From the NCBI GenBank assembly GCA_009746045.1, contig RPFO01000131.1:1055966-1119965 (forward strand): a DNA stretch of 64,000 nt. The letters run 5' to 3'. This document shows positions 30,801 to 42,151 of the stretch, piece after piece. A model generated the notes under the pieces. It was given only the letters and a program-made list of their open reading frames with translations, was not told the DNA's origin and made no database searches. Both the position numbers and the translations under genes were made by a program. This DNA comes from Mesostigma viride (lineage: Eukaryota > Streptophyta > Mesostigmatophyceae > Mesostigmatales > Mesostigmataceae). Numbering within the stretch: position 1 is the stretch's first letter; every line of letters begins with the position of its first letter.

Positions 30801-31885
30801 TTTTGCACAGGAAACATCACTGACATCAGGAAGATCTGACGGAACCTGATGTTTGATGGCAGTTTCTTAAAAAATGCAGGTGCTAACTGTTCAACGGCCA
30901 GTAACGTATGCCATTTGGCAGGATCTGTTCGCATCCGCCGCGTGCAAGATGTTGGCAATTAAACTGGCATAATGATAATCTCCAGCGCGTAACTCGAGGA
31001 GCAAGTTTATGGCGAAGCAACTTCTCGATCGGCATCGGATTTGGGCATTCTCATCTAGTTAGAGGGCTTATGAACGGTGGGCATGCTTGCTGAGTCCCAT
31101 GCAGGCCCAAAGCCGGAGTTCCTGGCAGGCTTAGGCTTTCCACTACTAGATGGCAGTGCAGTTTCCTCTTTGGACGTCGGATCCACCGCGGTGCGCAGCG
31201 TCCACGACATTTTGCTAGACTAGAGTCCAAAGCAGCGGGACTAGAAAGACGCCCCCTTCTTCATTAAACCTTGCTCGTGTTGCTTCCGCGATTGGATCGG
31301 AGCAACTTTTCTTGCTCTTTTTTGTCTAGTGATTTGCGGATATGCCGTTGCGTCCACAGATTCAACCATTTGACGAGACAAGGGTTTCAGAAAGAACGGA
31401 GCATGACCAGCTGGTTCCCGCTGCGACCGTCTGGTTCCCGCTGCGACCGTTTGGTTCCCGCTGCGATTGATTACCATCCTAGCTCGGCACCTTCACGGAA
31501 TGGCTAACCCAGGCAGACTATAATTGCCAATCAATAGGTGCCTTCATCACATAACTTGCCTTGCTCTTCAGTTAACATACCACTGGCCCTATGTATAGTA
31601 GATCAGTACCTTTCCACATCTTTGGCTAGCGGCAGGTGCAGCGCTGCGCTGTCTGCTAATTTGTGCGACAAGCAGCGCCATGTAGAATACCCAGTGCAAA
31701 TAGTGCATCGTGTCGATAATCTCACCGGACAAAAACTTGCCCTGGCCGGACCTTTACACATGTTGCTGATTCGGCGGACAGAAGCATGGCCCCACAACGG
31801 TTCAACTACAACCACAGTGAGATCCAACCCCTCTTGGTTTTCTGACAGGCTGAAAGTTTACGATACCTGCTGAGAGGCTTGGTCA
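27869..31885. other. Upstream region of RNase J and gene-poor spacer
   Basis: The RNase J promoter and any transit-peptide exon should lie at the left end (27.9-29 kb), but could not be placed. No other gene is supported. Small open frames near 28.5 and 29.0 kb are Leu- or Pro-rich and look random. No repeat family seen elsewhere in the window occurs between 29.3 and 31.8 kb. Confidence 0.4.
28965..28975 (+). promoter_or_regulatory. TATA-box-like element
   Basis: CCCTATAAATACC on the plus strand, about 60 bases before an ATG at 29035. That ATG opens only a 66-codon Leu-rich frame. A promoter for an unrecognised transcript is possible; nothing else supports it. Confidence 0.25.
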
Positions 31886-31886
31886 G

Positions 31887-31917
<31 letters not shown>

Positions 31918-31947
31918 ACACATGTACTACACGTACAAGCACACAGG

Positions 31948-32007
<60 letters not shown>

Positions 32008-32506
32008 GTCTGTCGGTCTGTCTCTCTCTCTGTCTCTCCCTCTGTCTCTCTCTCTCCCTCCCTCCCTCCCTCCCTCCCTCCCTCCTCCTCCCTCCCTCCC
32101 TCCCTCCCTCCCTCCCTCCCTCCCTCCTCCCTCCCTCCCTCCTCCCTCCCTCCCTCCCTCCCTCCTCCCTCCCTCCCTCCCTCCCTCCCTCCCTCCCTCC
32201 CTCCCTCCCTCCCTCCCTCCCTCCCTCCCTCCCTCCCTCCCTCCTCCCTCCTCCCTCCCTCCCTCCCTCCCTCCCTCCCTCCTCCCTCCCTCCCTCCCTC
32301 CTCCCTCCTCCCTCCCTCCCTCCCTCCCTCCCTCCTCCCTCCCTCCCTCCCTCCCTCCCTCCCTCCCTCCCTCCTCCCTCCCTCCCTCCCTCCCTCCCTC
32401 CCTCCCTCCCTCCCTCCCTCCCTCCCTCCCTCCCTCCCTCCCTCCCTCCCTCCCTCCCTCCCTCCCTCCCCCCCTCCCTCCCTCCCCCCCCCCCTCCCTC
32501 CCTCCC

Positions 32507-32546
<40 letters not shown>

Positions 32547-32547
32547 C

Positions 32548-32641
<94 letters not shown>

Positions 32642-32661
32642 CCCCCCCCCCCCCCCCCCCC
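31886..32661. repeat. (CA)n, (CT)n, (CCCT)n and poly-C tract
   Basis: A (CA)n run at 31886-31914 precedes an almost pure pyrimidine strand from about 31949 to 32661: (CT)n, then CCCT/CCT units, then poly-C blocks, then (CT)n and poly-C. All six frames are open through much of it, which is a property of the repeat. Confidence 0.97.
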
Positions 32662-32706
32662 ATCCCCGCAAAGCGTTAGAACGTGCAATATAGCATCCAT
32701 AGTTAG

Positions 32707-32741
32707 CTCCGTGACTCCCCAACGGGGCCACGATTAATTAA
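32707..32741 (+). mobile_element. LINE 3' tip with TTAA tail
   Basis: CTCCGTGACTCCCCAACGGG followed by GCCACGATTAATTAA: the 3' hairpin and tail of the LINE family seen complete at 43.4 kb. Only about 30 bases remain. Its tail is the left target of the TTAA-ended element that follows. Confidence 0.7.
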
Positions 32742-35013
32742 GGGGAGGTGGCACCCCAAAACCCATAAAAATTGACCTATGCTAATATCACTTGAAACTC
32801 ATTTGCACAACGCTAAGTTATGATTGGGGGCACTAAATAACATCTCTAGTGAGTTGTCCATGCACTTGTTGGGGGTACTACCCCCATATATACACCAATA
32901 ATGCGCTATAAATAGCAAAAGACGCTAATTAGGGCTGGGTATGCCCCAGCCAATGCACACATTTATTTGCAAAACTGCCTGCAGCGTTTTTAGTTCCCTG
33001 AGTTTGTAGCTTGCTGAGCTATTTACATCATGGAAAGGGCAAAACCTCGAACAGTTATTAATTTCCCCGCAAAACGACCCTTTTTTTACCGGACATTGGG
33101 AATAACTTTTTATAAACACGTCAAAAAAATACTTTTTTCTGCAGCGAAAATCCGTCTAACAGGGGGACAACTGTCTTCCAAGTCCCAGGTCATTCCGACA
33201 AGTCTAGCTCAAGTTATAAAGTTAAACGTGCTAAAACCTGAACATAAGCTAAAGGAGGTTTTTCTTTGTACAAGGCCAGTTAGGCATGATGTTTTCCATC
33301 CAAAAAGCCTGAAAGCATGCCCTACTCGATCACAATACATAAGCAAACAGCTAGGCACCTCATCTGCCCTCACCTGCCCTCGGCATGGCCAACCTTGCCA
33401 GCCTAAGCATAGCAACACGATCGTTAGGCATACATGCCAAGAGAGCATACACATTAGTCAACCCAAGGTTACCTTGTAAACTTCATGATTAGAACTCAGC
33501 AAATCTATGACCAAAAGCACATATAAATAACTCTTGCACACTGATGACGACACATGCTCAAGGTTTGGGGTCACTGTGACACGCACTGATGGGTTTCCTA
33601 GACGACCACCTGACAGGCGCTAAGGACCACTCAGTAACCAAGTTAACACAATCACACTTTACATGCCATCCAACATGCATCAAATACATGCTGAATATGT
33701 TATGAAGTACAAAGGGGTGGCCACACACCTCATACACCTTCACCGTCCCTCGAGCATGGCCAGACATATAAGCATGTGAATAGCAATAATGATGATGGCA
33801 CTAAAATGCCTAACCAGCATTTTCTATGTTTCTCCCAGGTTAGAGTGTAAGGTTTATGCCAACCAAGCTAATCAACACAGCAACAACTCCTTCACTGCCC
33901 TACCTGAGATGGGCAACAAACTGGAACTATGGAGGGCAAGGAACCAAGGAGATCATGGCATACAACGATGGCATGCAGTCAACCATGTCAACCATGGTTG
34001 GCTCAGCACATTGCAGTCTTTTCACATCATCATATCAAGGGAAAGCTCAAATAAACCAATGGTGGCAGCTATCTACATGCAGTCACACAAATGCAATATC
34101 TCCAACATGATCGTCCATAAAACACTTCCTCCCCTGCACGAGAAAATGGAAAGAAACCATTGGCGGCCCTCCAGCGCATGAGCGCTGTGATGCCGCTGCG
34201 AAGAGAGGGTGCGTCACTCTAACACAACAAGAAGCGTCCATACGCACACCATCCTTGCCAGAACACGTTTTATGAAATGCCTTAAACCTTCCCGAGAAGC
34301 TATAGGCTTCGACTGAAGCGGCCCTAACCACGACATCAACGAAAACAATCTAAAGCTGCCAGGTATTCGGCAAGCAACGGCGAGCTAGCTGGCGGAAACG
34401 GCCCAAACAGAACGCAAAAACCTTCGAACGATGAGCTCATAGAAGAAAGAACTGATAGCACATAACATTCGCGACAAATCTATACCTTGCCCTCGCAGAT
34501 CCCTCGCTCAGGCGCGCAACAACGGCCGTTCTTCCATGGAAGGTTCCGACATGCACTGCGCAGGCCTGAAGAATTACTTACCGAGAATGGCCGAAAATGT
34601 AGCAAAAAGCACCAGTTCGGTTTGGAATTCAATGCTACCGATATTAATGCATCCCTGACGGTCAAAAAGGCCCCCAAAACTGCGAATTTACTGCCGCTAT
34701 CACGAACTCTATTTTATTCCGCGCGACCAAAAAATGCAGTTTAACCCCCATGCCGATGGCAGTAAAAGAAAGCAGCGATATTGTAAACCAGCTACTTGCC
34801 GCCACAACCCAACATCATGAAATCATCTTCTTCAATATTCGAGCATTTTTTTTGCATTTCTCTAGCCCTACATTGCTAGTTTCACCTAAACGCAGTCGCC
34901 ATGACCACTTCCGCAAGGGGTGCGCGCACCGTCGGTGCACCCACTTTTCACGGTACGGCTGGTACCGCGAATTTTTTCGCGCGGAAAATATTCGGCGCGC
35001 CACGTCCCCTTAA
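32738..35013. mobile_element. TTAA-ended 2.3-kb element, copy 1 (piggyBac-like, non-autonomous)
   Basis: Flanked by TTAA at 32738-32741 and 35010-35013. The left end TTAAGGGGAGGTGGCACCCC and the inverted right end TTAAGGGGACGTGGCGCGCC match at 16 of 20 bases. A diverged copy with the same internal order lies at 38611-40904. Shared internal blocks include CAAAGGGGTGGCCA at about 33711 and the segment 34160-34740. No long frame or transposase is present. A TTAA duplication with G-rich inverted ends is characteristic of the piggyBac superfamily; assignment rests on that alone. Confidence 0.75.
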
Positions 35014-35230
35014 TTAAACTCGTGCTCCCGTTGGGGAGTCACGGAGCACGTGAGTGCTTTTAATCCCTGCATGTGCACAACAGGAAGAAAGGGCAGAGAC
35101 CCCCTTTCTCCTTCATGCCAGAGGCATGCCACAGTACTTAGCAATCGGACACGATATACGATCCGGCAAGTTCTGTGGGTGCAATAAGACCCATGTGAGC
35201 ATATCATAACAATGAGCGTGGGCAAGTAAC
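35010..35230 (-). mobile_element. 5'-truncated LINE 3' end, minus strand
   Basis: Begins with the tail TTAATTAA and hairpin ACTCGTGCTCCCGTTGGGGA, then about 190 bases of 3' UTR ending near GAGCGTGGGCAAG. The same fragment is at 40901-41132. Confidence 0.75.
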
Positions 35231-35251
35231 CTGATCATAGCTAGCCAGGTC

Positions 35252-36029
35252 GTAGCATCAAGGAGACAACCAGCGCAGGCCAGAAATCGGGAGAATCCGG
35301 ACCATGGTAGCTCGAGCCTGCCGTTATCTTGTCCGCGTTTTCGAGTCATTCAGGATGATGAATATGAATGGAGATGGAAATGTGTAGCCTTGTGCATTGA
35401 AATTATGGCTGGCTTACGTGTAGAGCGACTAGATGACCTAGACGGTGGGGCCGGAAACAGCTTGCTTGATCACGGGGCGTGTGTTTCGAGCCTAACTGGC
35501 CGGGAGTGTCTAGTGGTGAGCACCATTGCTGCGATCGCTCTCCCACCATTTACGAGGAAATACCCGCAAATGGAAAACCACTGAAAAGGTCTAGCTAGTC
35601 AGTCATTACGTTAGCCATGCCATGATTCCAAACGTCCAAGAACTGCACACGTGCACAACTTGGCAAAAATTCGTAGGACAGCACTTTCAAATGTGCGGCA
35701 GGAACCAAAAGCCCGTGTATGCCAGAAAACATCGTGTTGCTGCAGCGACAGGACGATGTGGATGTCCAACGAATCCAGTGCCAAGCTTGGAACGGCCGCA
35801 AAGGAGATCTGGCATCACAGGGTTCAGATGTGCGGAGATAAGTACTACGCGATCCAGCCGGGATCCACGACCTGTTTGTAGAGGCAGTATCTAGAGCTTG
35901 TGCCAAGGGGCAGCACCGAACAGATGTGGGTGACGTTTAAAAACAAAACGGACTTGACGGAGCATAATGTCTCTGTCATAGTCTTTGACCAACAAAAGAT
36001 GCAAGAGTTCAACAAGAGTCGTGTAGCAT
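35252..36029 (+). mobile_element. Unclassified 0.76-kb repeat, complete copy with 7-base TSD
   Basis: Body 35259-36022, from CAAGGAGACAACCAGCGCAG to AACAAGAGTCGT, flanked by GTAGCAT at 35252-35258 and 36023-36029. There are no inverted ends and no A-rich tail. A second complete copy lies on the minus strand at 57768-58508, and an interrupted one at 41411-44798. Reading across copies, part of it looks like old coding sequence (CTRCKGKKPEDSTFKC, then EIWHHRVQMCGD and YYAIQPVHNLFVE), with Cys pairs suggestive of a zinc knuckle. The protein family is not recognised. Confidence 0.75.
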
Positions 36030-36055
36030 GGCTGTACAAATTAAAAGCTAAGCTA

Positions 36056-37079
36056 AGGCTATGGCCGGCACCTCCTGACGTGGGCCGGGCCCAGTGATGT
36101 TAGACGCCACACGGTCCGCACCTTCAAAGAACAGCTAGTAGAGGACATGGGGGGTCCGCAATGAGGACCTGTACCAGGGCATGCCCTATATCACCAGCAC
36201 CATTAAGCAACGCCGCCTGCAGCTAGTAGGGCACCTAGCTCGCACCAACCAGGTAGACACCTCACGTGGCCCCCCCGCAGGACTGCGACCAGCCCAGCCT
36301 GGCCGGCACCTCCTGACGTGGGCTGGGCCCAGTGATGTTAGACGCCGCAAGGCCCGCACCTTCAAAGAACAGCTAGTAGAGGACATGGGGGGCCTAGGCC
36401 TCTCCGTGATTTGGAAGAAGATGATGGACAAGGCCAAGTGGGCCCAGGTCATAGAGGACAACGAGCCCCCCCCAGTGGGGAAGCGCCCGCGTGTGCAATC
36501 CCGCGGGAGGCACGCCAGATAGCTCCCCCGGCCTAGGGCAGCGTGCGGCTGCCTAGATAGATGTTGTAGTTAGAATGCTGTTAGATTGATGTAGTATGTA
36601 GCCAATGTAGATAGATTAGACCGGTAGGAATGTTTGCACCCATCCATCCATCCATCGGGGTTAATGCTCCGTGACTCCCCAACGGGAGCACGAGTCTAAT
36701 TAATTAATTAATTAATGGGGGGCCTAGGCCTCTCAGTGCTTTGGACGAAGATGATGGACAACGCCAAGTGGGCCCAGGTCATATAGAGGACAACGAGCCC
36801 CCCCCTGTGGGGAAGCGCCCGCGTGTGCAAACCCGCGGGAGGCACGCCAGACAGCTCCCCTAGGGCAGCGTGCGGCTGTCCAGATAGATGCTGTAGGTAG
36901 AATGCTGTTAGATAGATGTCGTAGGTAGCTGATGTAGATAGATTAGACCGGTAGCGTAGAGGACTGTTTGCACCCATCCATCCATCCATCGGGGTTAATG
37001 CTCCGTGACTCCCCAACGGGAGCACGAGTCTAATTAATTAATTAATTAATTAGTTAATTAATTAATTCAGGCTATGGCC
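36056..37079 (+). mobile_element. LINE 3' ends in tandem, one insertion with 11-base TSD
   Basis: Body 36067-37068 flanked by AGGCTATGGCC at 36056-36066 and 37069-37079. It contains overlapping 5'-truncated copies of the LINE C-terminus and 3' UTR (MPYITSTIKQRRLQLVGHLA at about 36181), two 3' hairpins (36668-36700, 37000-37030) and two (TTAA)n tails. Internal re-starts at 36149 and 36717 show tandem partial duplication within one insertion. Confidence 0.8.
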
Positions 37080-38607
37080 TTGGTTGTGGGCCGTGCGTGA
37101 GCGGGGCACGTGACTAGGTATGGTGGCTCGGCTAGGCAAACATTCCAGGCATGGCTGCCATGGCGGCAGTGACTACCAATGGTTCAAGCTAGGGCTATTC
37201 TAGCCCGCAGGGGGCGACCACATCTTGTGGTTGATCATCAGGTCCCCGCCCCTTCAGCACACCTTGGGCTTCTGGGGGTCCTGCTTGTGGCGGAGGTATT
37301 CAGGCCACAGGTCGCGTCGCTGCTGCTGAGCACTGAGCGGGGTTCAGGTCGTCGTCCAGCGTCCAGGTGAGGTCATGCAACCTCTTGCGACGAGAGAGGA
37401 ACCGCTGCTTGTCCTCAGGCGGGGGAGGGGAAGGTGATCACTGAGGACTGGTGGGGGAGCCGCCTTGTCCCGTGAGTGGGGAAGGCGGTGGACACGACCC
37501 GCCCAGTTCTACGTCACCTAGCTACCAGGCCCATGAGGGTAAGGAGCTGGTTCTTGAGCTCGTCAGCAAGGGAGGTTGACGTCTCACCTGGCTTCTGGGG
37601 GAAACTCGGCACTCGAGCGCGGTCGGTGACCTCCCGTTGCTGGGCCTGGCGGTGGTCCTCCAGCTCCTGGAGCTTTGTGGCAATGGCGTCAGTGGTAATT
37701 GAGGCGGTGGCTGACCGCAGCAAGTCAGCGTAGGACAGCGGCGGGAGGTCCGGCCAGCATCCTGCCGGGGTAGTGGCTGGGATGCGATGGTGGCCATCTG
37801 CTCCGCTATTTTTGGGACCTGTGTGGCCAGGGCCTCGCGGTGTGGGCGGTGATGGCTTCAAACTTCTTCATGAGCACGCCGCACTTGCCCTCCACCTGGT
37901 TCAGGCGAGAGACAAGTGCAGCGTGCGTTTCCGATGCCTGCGCCGCGGTGCGTAGCGCCGTGAACTGGGTTTGTAGCTTGTGGACGACCCGGGTTTCCAC
38001 ATTGGAGACCCGGGCCTCCCCCGTGTTGAGCGTGATGTTCAGCGATGTCATCTTCTCGGCCAGCGGCCAGGTCACGTGCTCCTCCAGCACTGCGCGGATG
38101 TCATCCTTGCAGAGGGAGGGAGCCGATGGGGCTGCCGGCTGCGCGGGGCCGGGCTGGGGCGCTGAGCGCTCTGGAGATGTCGCCGAGGCTGTGCTGGTAG
38201 TAGCTGGTCAAGATAAACAGGCGTTGGCGTGGTTCGTCATGCATAACTGTAGAGCCAGGACGTGTTGCGGTAGTCGATAGCCGCCCCCCCCTTCGGGGGC
38301 ACAAAGAGCTTCCGTTCCTGTGCGAGGAACTGGAGGACCTCGACGCATTCCTGCGGCTTCAGCCCCTGCCACTCGAGGAGGGAGAACATTCGACCTGTCG
38401 CCGGGCGAGAATTGGCTCCATTTGTGGCGATCGCGGCATGGTTTCTTGGGCTCAGGCGAGGCGCTTGGCAATGGTTTGGCGGATATGACAAGGGCGAGGG
38501 CGAGAGGGCTGGGCTGGGCGCTGGGAAGCTGTTCCAGCTCCTTTTCCAGCCCTCGTTTGGCTTTCGGAGTTGTCATAGCTGCTTGTCACGTGCGTAACTG
38601 TTTGGAT
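37080..38607 (-). mobile_element. LINE ORF1 region, minus strand, 3' part
   Basis: Degenerate ORF1 reading right to left: start MTTPKAKRGLEKELEQL at about 38576, then KWSQF, a coiled-coil-like middle, and a C-terminal part near 37.4 kb. The start resembles the ORF1 at 59820 (MPPKRSLDKHF...). Several frameshifts are present. At 38607 it is interrupted by the insertion that ends at 41132 and resumes at 41145. Confidence 0.7.
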
Positions 38608-41144
38608 TAATTAAGGGGAGGGGATACCCCTAAAGGGCACTTTTCTGGAAACCATACCTATGCATGTGCTAAAAATCCAAAGATGATTGGGGACCATAAA
38701 TATGATTAAAAAAAAAAATTCCAGCCACTTGGGGGTGGTACTAGCCCCCACCATACACCGGTTACGCGCTAAAAATAGAAAAAGACGCTATTTTAGTCAC
38801 ATTTTTCCTAGGACAATGGGCAAACATATTGGGACCAAATCATATATTCCCGCATAGTTCCCTGACTTTTGAGAAAGCCTGCCTAATTTTGAGCACAAAA
38901 TAATGATGTTTAGACACATTGATGGATTTTCCCGCAAAAAGGGTACTTTTTTAATTAAAAAAAATAAATCAAATCATAAACACATGGAATAGTGCCAAAT
39001 CATATATTCCCAAATACTAGAGGTTGGGGGACACGCAGCCCCAAATTTTCAGGTCATTCTGACAAGCGCAGCCCTATTTGATGGATATTCCTAGATTGCC
39101 ACCTGTGATGACGCTGACGGAGGTTTTAGCTAGTATTTAACCACACTAACACCCCTTTATACATCTAAGCCACGTGAAAACTGGCCAAACCACATACTAC
39201 CATCCTCTGCACATATGGTACCTCCTATGTTCAAGGTTTGACGACGTTCTGACAAGAACTGCCCAAGTTACAACCATTCTAAGACGGCCACCCATGTAGA
39301 CACTACAAGGAAACTATAGTAACCATTCAGCCACACTGGCACCTCCTTCTTTATCAAAGACATCTGCAAACTGACCAAAGCACACATAATTGACTCTTGC
39401 ACGCTGACGGCAACACATGCTCAACGTGGGGGGTCATTGTGACAAGAACTACTCAAGTTGATGGGTTTCCTATATGACCACCTGACAAGGCGCTAAGGAC
39501 CACTCAGTAAGTTAGTAACCCCACAGTGCCACTTCATATGCCATCCAACATGCACCAAAACCATGCTGAGTATGTTTACAATGTACAAAGGGGTGGCCAC
39601 GCACCTCATATGTCTTCATCATCCCTCCAGCATGGCCAGCCTTGTAAATATGTTCATAGCCTTGACAATGGTAGCCCTAACATGCCTAAGCAGCATTTCA
39701 TATGTTTCTCCCAGGTTAGAGAGTAAGGTTGATGCCAACCAAGCTAATCAGCTCAACAACACCTCCTAAACTGTCCTCCCCGGCATGAATGACAAACTGG
39801 GACTATGGAGGGCAAGGAACCAAGTAGGAACATGGTATATATAGCTTGCATGCAGTCATGCATGTCAACCATGGTTGGCTCAGCACATTGTAGTCTTGTC
39901 ACATCATCATAACAAAGGAAAGCTCAAACAACCATTGGTGCCAGCTATCTACATGCAGTCACACAAATGCAATATCTCCAACATCATCATCACTATAACA
40001 CTTCCATCCCTGCACGATAAAATGCAAAGAAACCATTGGCGGCCCTTCACCGCATGAGCGCTGTGATGCCGCTGCGGCCTGTGAGGAGAGGGTGCGTCAC
40101 TCTCAAACAACAAGAAGCGTCCATACGCACAACATCCTTGCCAGAACACGTTTTATGAAATGCCTTATACCTTCCCGAAGAGCTATAGGCTGCGACTGAA
40201 GCGGCCCTGATCACGACATCAACGAAAACAATCTAAAGCTGCCAGGTATTCGACAACACAACGGCAAGCGACGGCGAGCTAGCTGGCGGAAACTGCCCAA
40301 AAAGAACGCAAAAAACCTCGAACGATGAGCTCATAGAAGAAAGCACCGATAGCAGATAACGTTCGCGACAAATCTGTACCTTGCCCTCGTAAATCCCTCG
40401 CCCAGGCGCGCAACAACAGCCGTTATTCCATGGACAGGTCAGACACGCACTGCGCAGGTCTGAACAATTACTTACCGATAATGGCCGAAAATCTGGCAAA
40501 AAGCACCAGCTCGGTTTAGAATTCGATGCAACCGATATTAATGCCTGCTTCAAGGTCAGAACAGCCCCCAAAACCGCTATTTTACAGCCGCTATCATGAA
40601 TTCTATTTCATTCCGCGCGACCAAAAAATTCAGATTACCCCCCATGCCGATGGCATAAAAAGACAACAGCGATATTGTAAACCAGCTGATTTCCGCCACA
40701 AACTAACATCATAAACTCATCTCCTTTTAGATTCGAGTAAAATTTTTGCATTTCGCCTGCCCTAGTGTGGTAGTTTCGCCTGAACGCAGTCGCCATGGCC
40801 ACTTCCGCAAGGGGTGCGCGCACCGTGCACGTGAAATTTATTACCTTCGGCTCCGGCGCGAATTTTTTGGCGCCAAAAAATTCGGGGGTGTCCCGTCCCC
40901 TTAATTAATTAATTAAACTCGTGCTCCCGTTGGGGAGTCACGGAGCACCGAAGTGCTTTTAATCCCTGTGTGTGCACTACAGGAGAAAGGGCAGAGACCC
41001 CCAGTCTCCTTCATGCCAAAGGCATGCCACAGCTGCAATCGGGCGCGGCTAGCTAAAAGGACAGGCTAACGATCCGGCAAACTGTGGGTGCAATAAGACC
41101 CATGTGAGCATATCATAGCAAGGAGCGTGGGCAACTGTTTGGAT
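38596..41144 (-). mobile_element. Truncated LINE insertion with 12-base TSD, itself carrying a TTAA element
   Basis: AACTGTTTGGAT is duplicated at 38596-38607 and 41133-41144. Between them are a TTAA tail (38608-38614), the 2.3-kb TTAA-ended element, the rest of the tail (40901-40914), the 3' hairpin and about 200 bases of LINE 3' UTR on the minus strand. So a short LINE copy first landed in an older ORF1 region, and its tail was then hit by the TTAA element. Confidence 0.88.
38611..40904. mobile_element. TTAA-ended 2.3-kb element, copy 2
   Basis: TTAA at 38611-38614 and 40901-40904. Ends TTAAGGGGAGGGGATACCCC and, inverted, TTAAGGGGACGGGACACCCC agree at 18 of 20 bases. Colinear with copy 1 (32738-35013), though diverged mainly in the left third. 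No transposase frame. Both copies sit in LINE TTAA tails. Confidence 0.78.
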
Positions 41145-41360
41145 ACTGCGTGTCAGCCGTAACGGATTATACTGGCTTGTGCGTCTTAAAAAGGCGCATC
41201 GAATGCAAGTGGCCTGACCGAATTTGGGGCTCAGACGCAAAAGATCTGAGCTCCGCCGTCAGCCATACCACCGGGTCAGCCATTTTCGGATGTTGGATGA
41301 GGCAGCATGGCGCGATCTTTGGGCCGGCATTGTGGCGCAAGCCACAATAATGCAACGAGT
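41145..41360 (-). mobile_element. LINE 5' UTR, continuation of the interrupted ORF1 element
   Basis: Reads on the minus strand as a 5' UTR. It contains the hairpin-forming TGCGTCTTAAAAAGGCGCA and the block CCGTAACGGATTATACTGG, whose reverse complement is at the 5' end of the element at 59754. A TGGCTGACGGCGGAGCTCA block is shared with 57029. Confidence 0.65.
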
Positions 41361-42151
41361 TTAATTAGTTAGTTATTTAATAGCATTTTAAAAGTGAGCT
41401 AGATAACTATCAAGGAGACAACCAGCGCAGGCCAGAAATCGGGAGAATCCGGACCATGGTAGCTCGAGCCTGCCGTTATCGATGTTAACGTTGTCCGTGT
41501 GTTCGAGTCGTAATTCAGGATGATGAATATGAATGGTGATGGAAATGTGTAGCTTTGTGCATTGAAATTATCAAGGAGACAACCTTGAAATTATCAAAGA
41601 GACAACCAGCGCAGGCCAGAAATCGGGAGAATCCGGACCATGGTAGCTCGAGCCTGCCGTTATCTTTTCCGCGTTTTCGAGTTATGGCTGGCTTACGTGT
41701 AGAGCGACTAGATGACCTAGACGGTGGGGCCGGAAACAGCTTGCTTGATCAGGGCGTGTGTTTCGAGCCTAACTGGCCGGGAGTGTCTAGTGGTGAGCAC
41801 CATTGCTGCGATCGCTCTCCCACCATTTACGAGGAAATACCCGCAAATGGAAAACCACTGAAAAGGTCTAGATGGTCAGTCATTACGTTAGCCAATGATG
41901 CCATGATTCCAAACGTCCAAGAACTGCACACGTGCAACTTGGCAAAAATCCGTAGGACAGCACTGTCAAATACTTTTGTGTAATTATTTTTTCTAATGAG
42001 ATTAGCATAGTACTCTGTGGCATGCCTTTGCACATTAAAAATTAAATTAAATTATAACATGCCTCCGGTGGGAGATCATGTAGCACATATTCCTTGATGG
42101 GTGGTGGAGTGGAGAGCTAGCCGCGTAATCGGACTGTCCTAACGCTAATCT

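Noticed and set aside
31806-32737. Overlapping 250-285 aa frames on both strands
   Set aside because: They follow a pyrimidine tract with no stop codons; no start context, splice sites or real composition.
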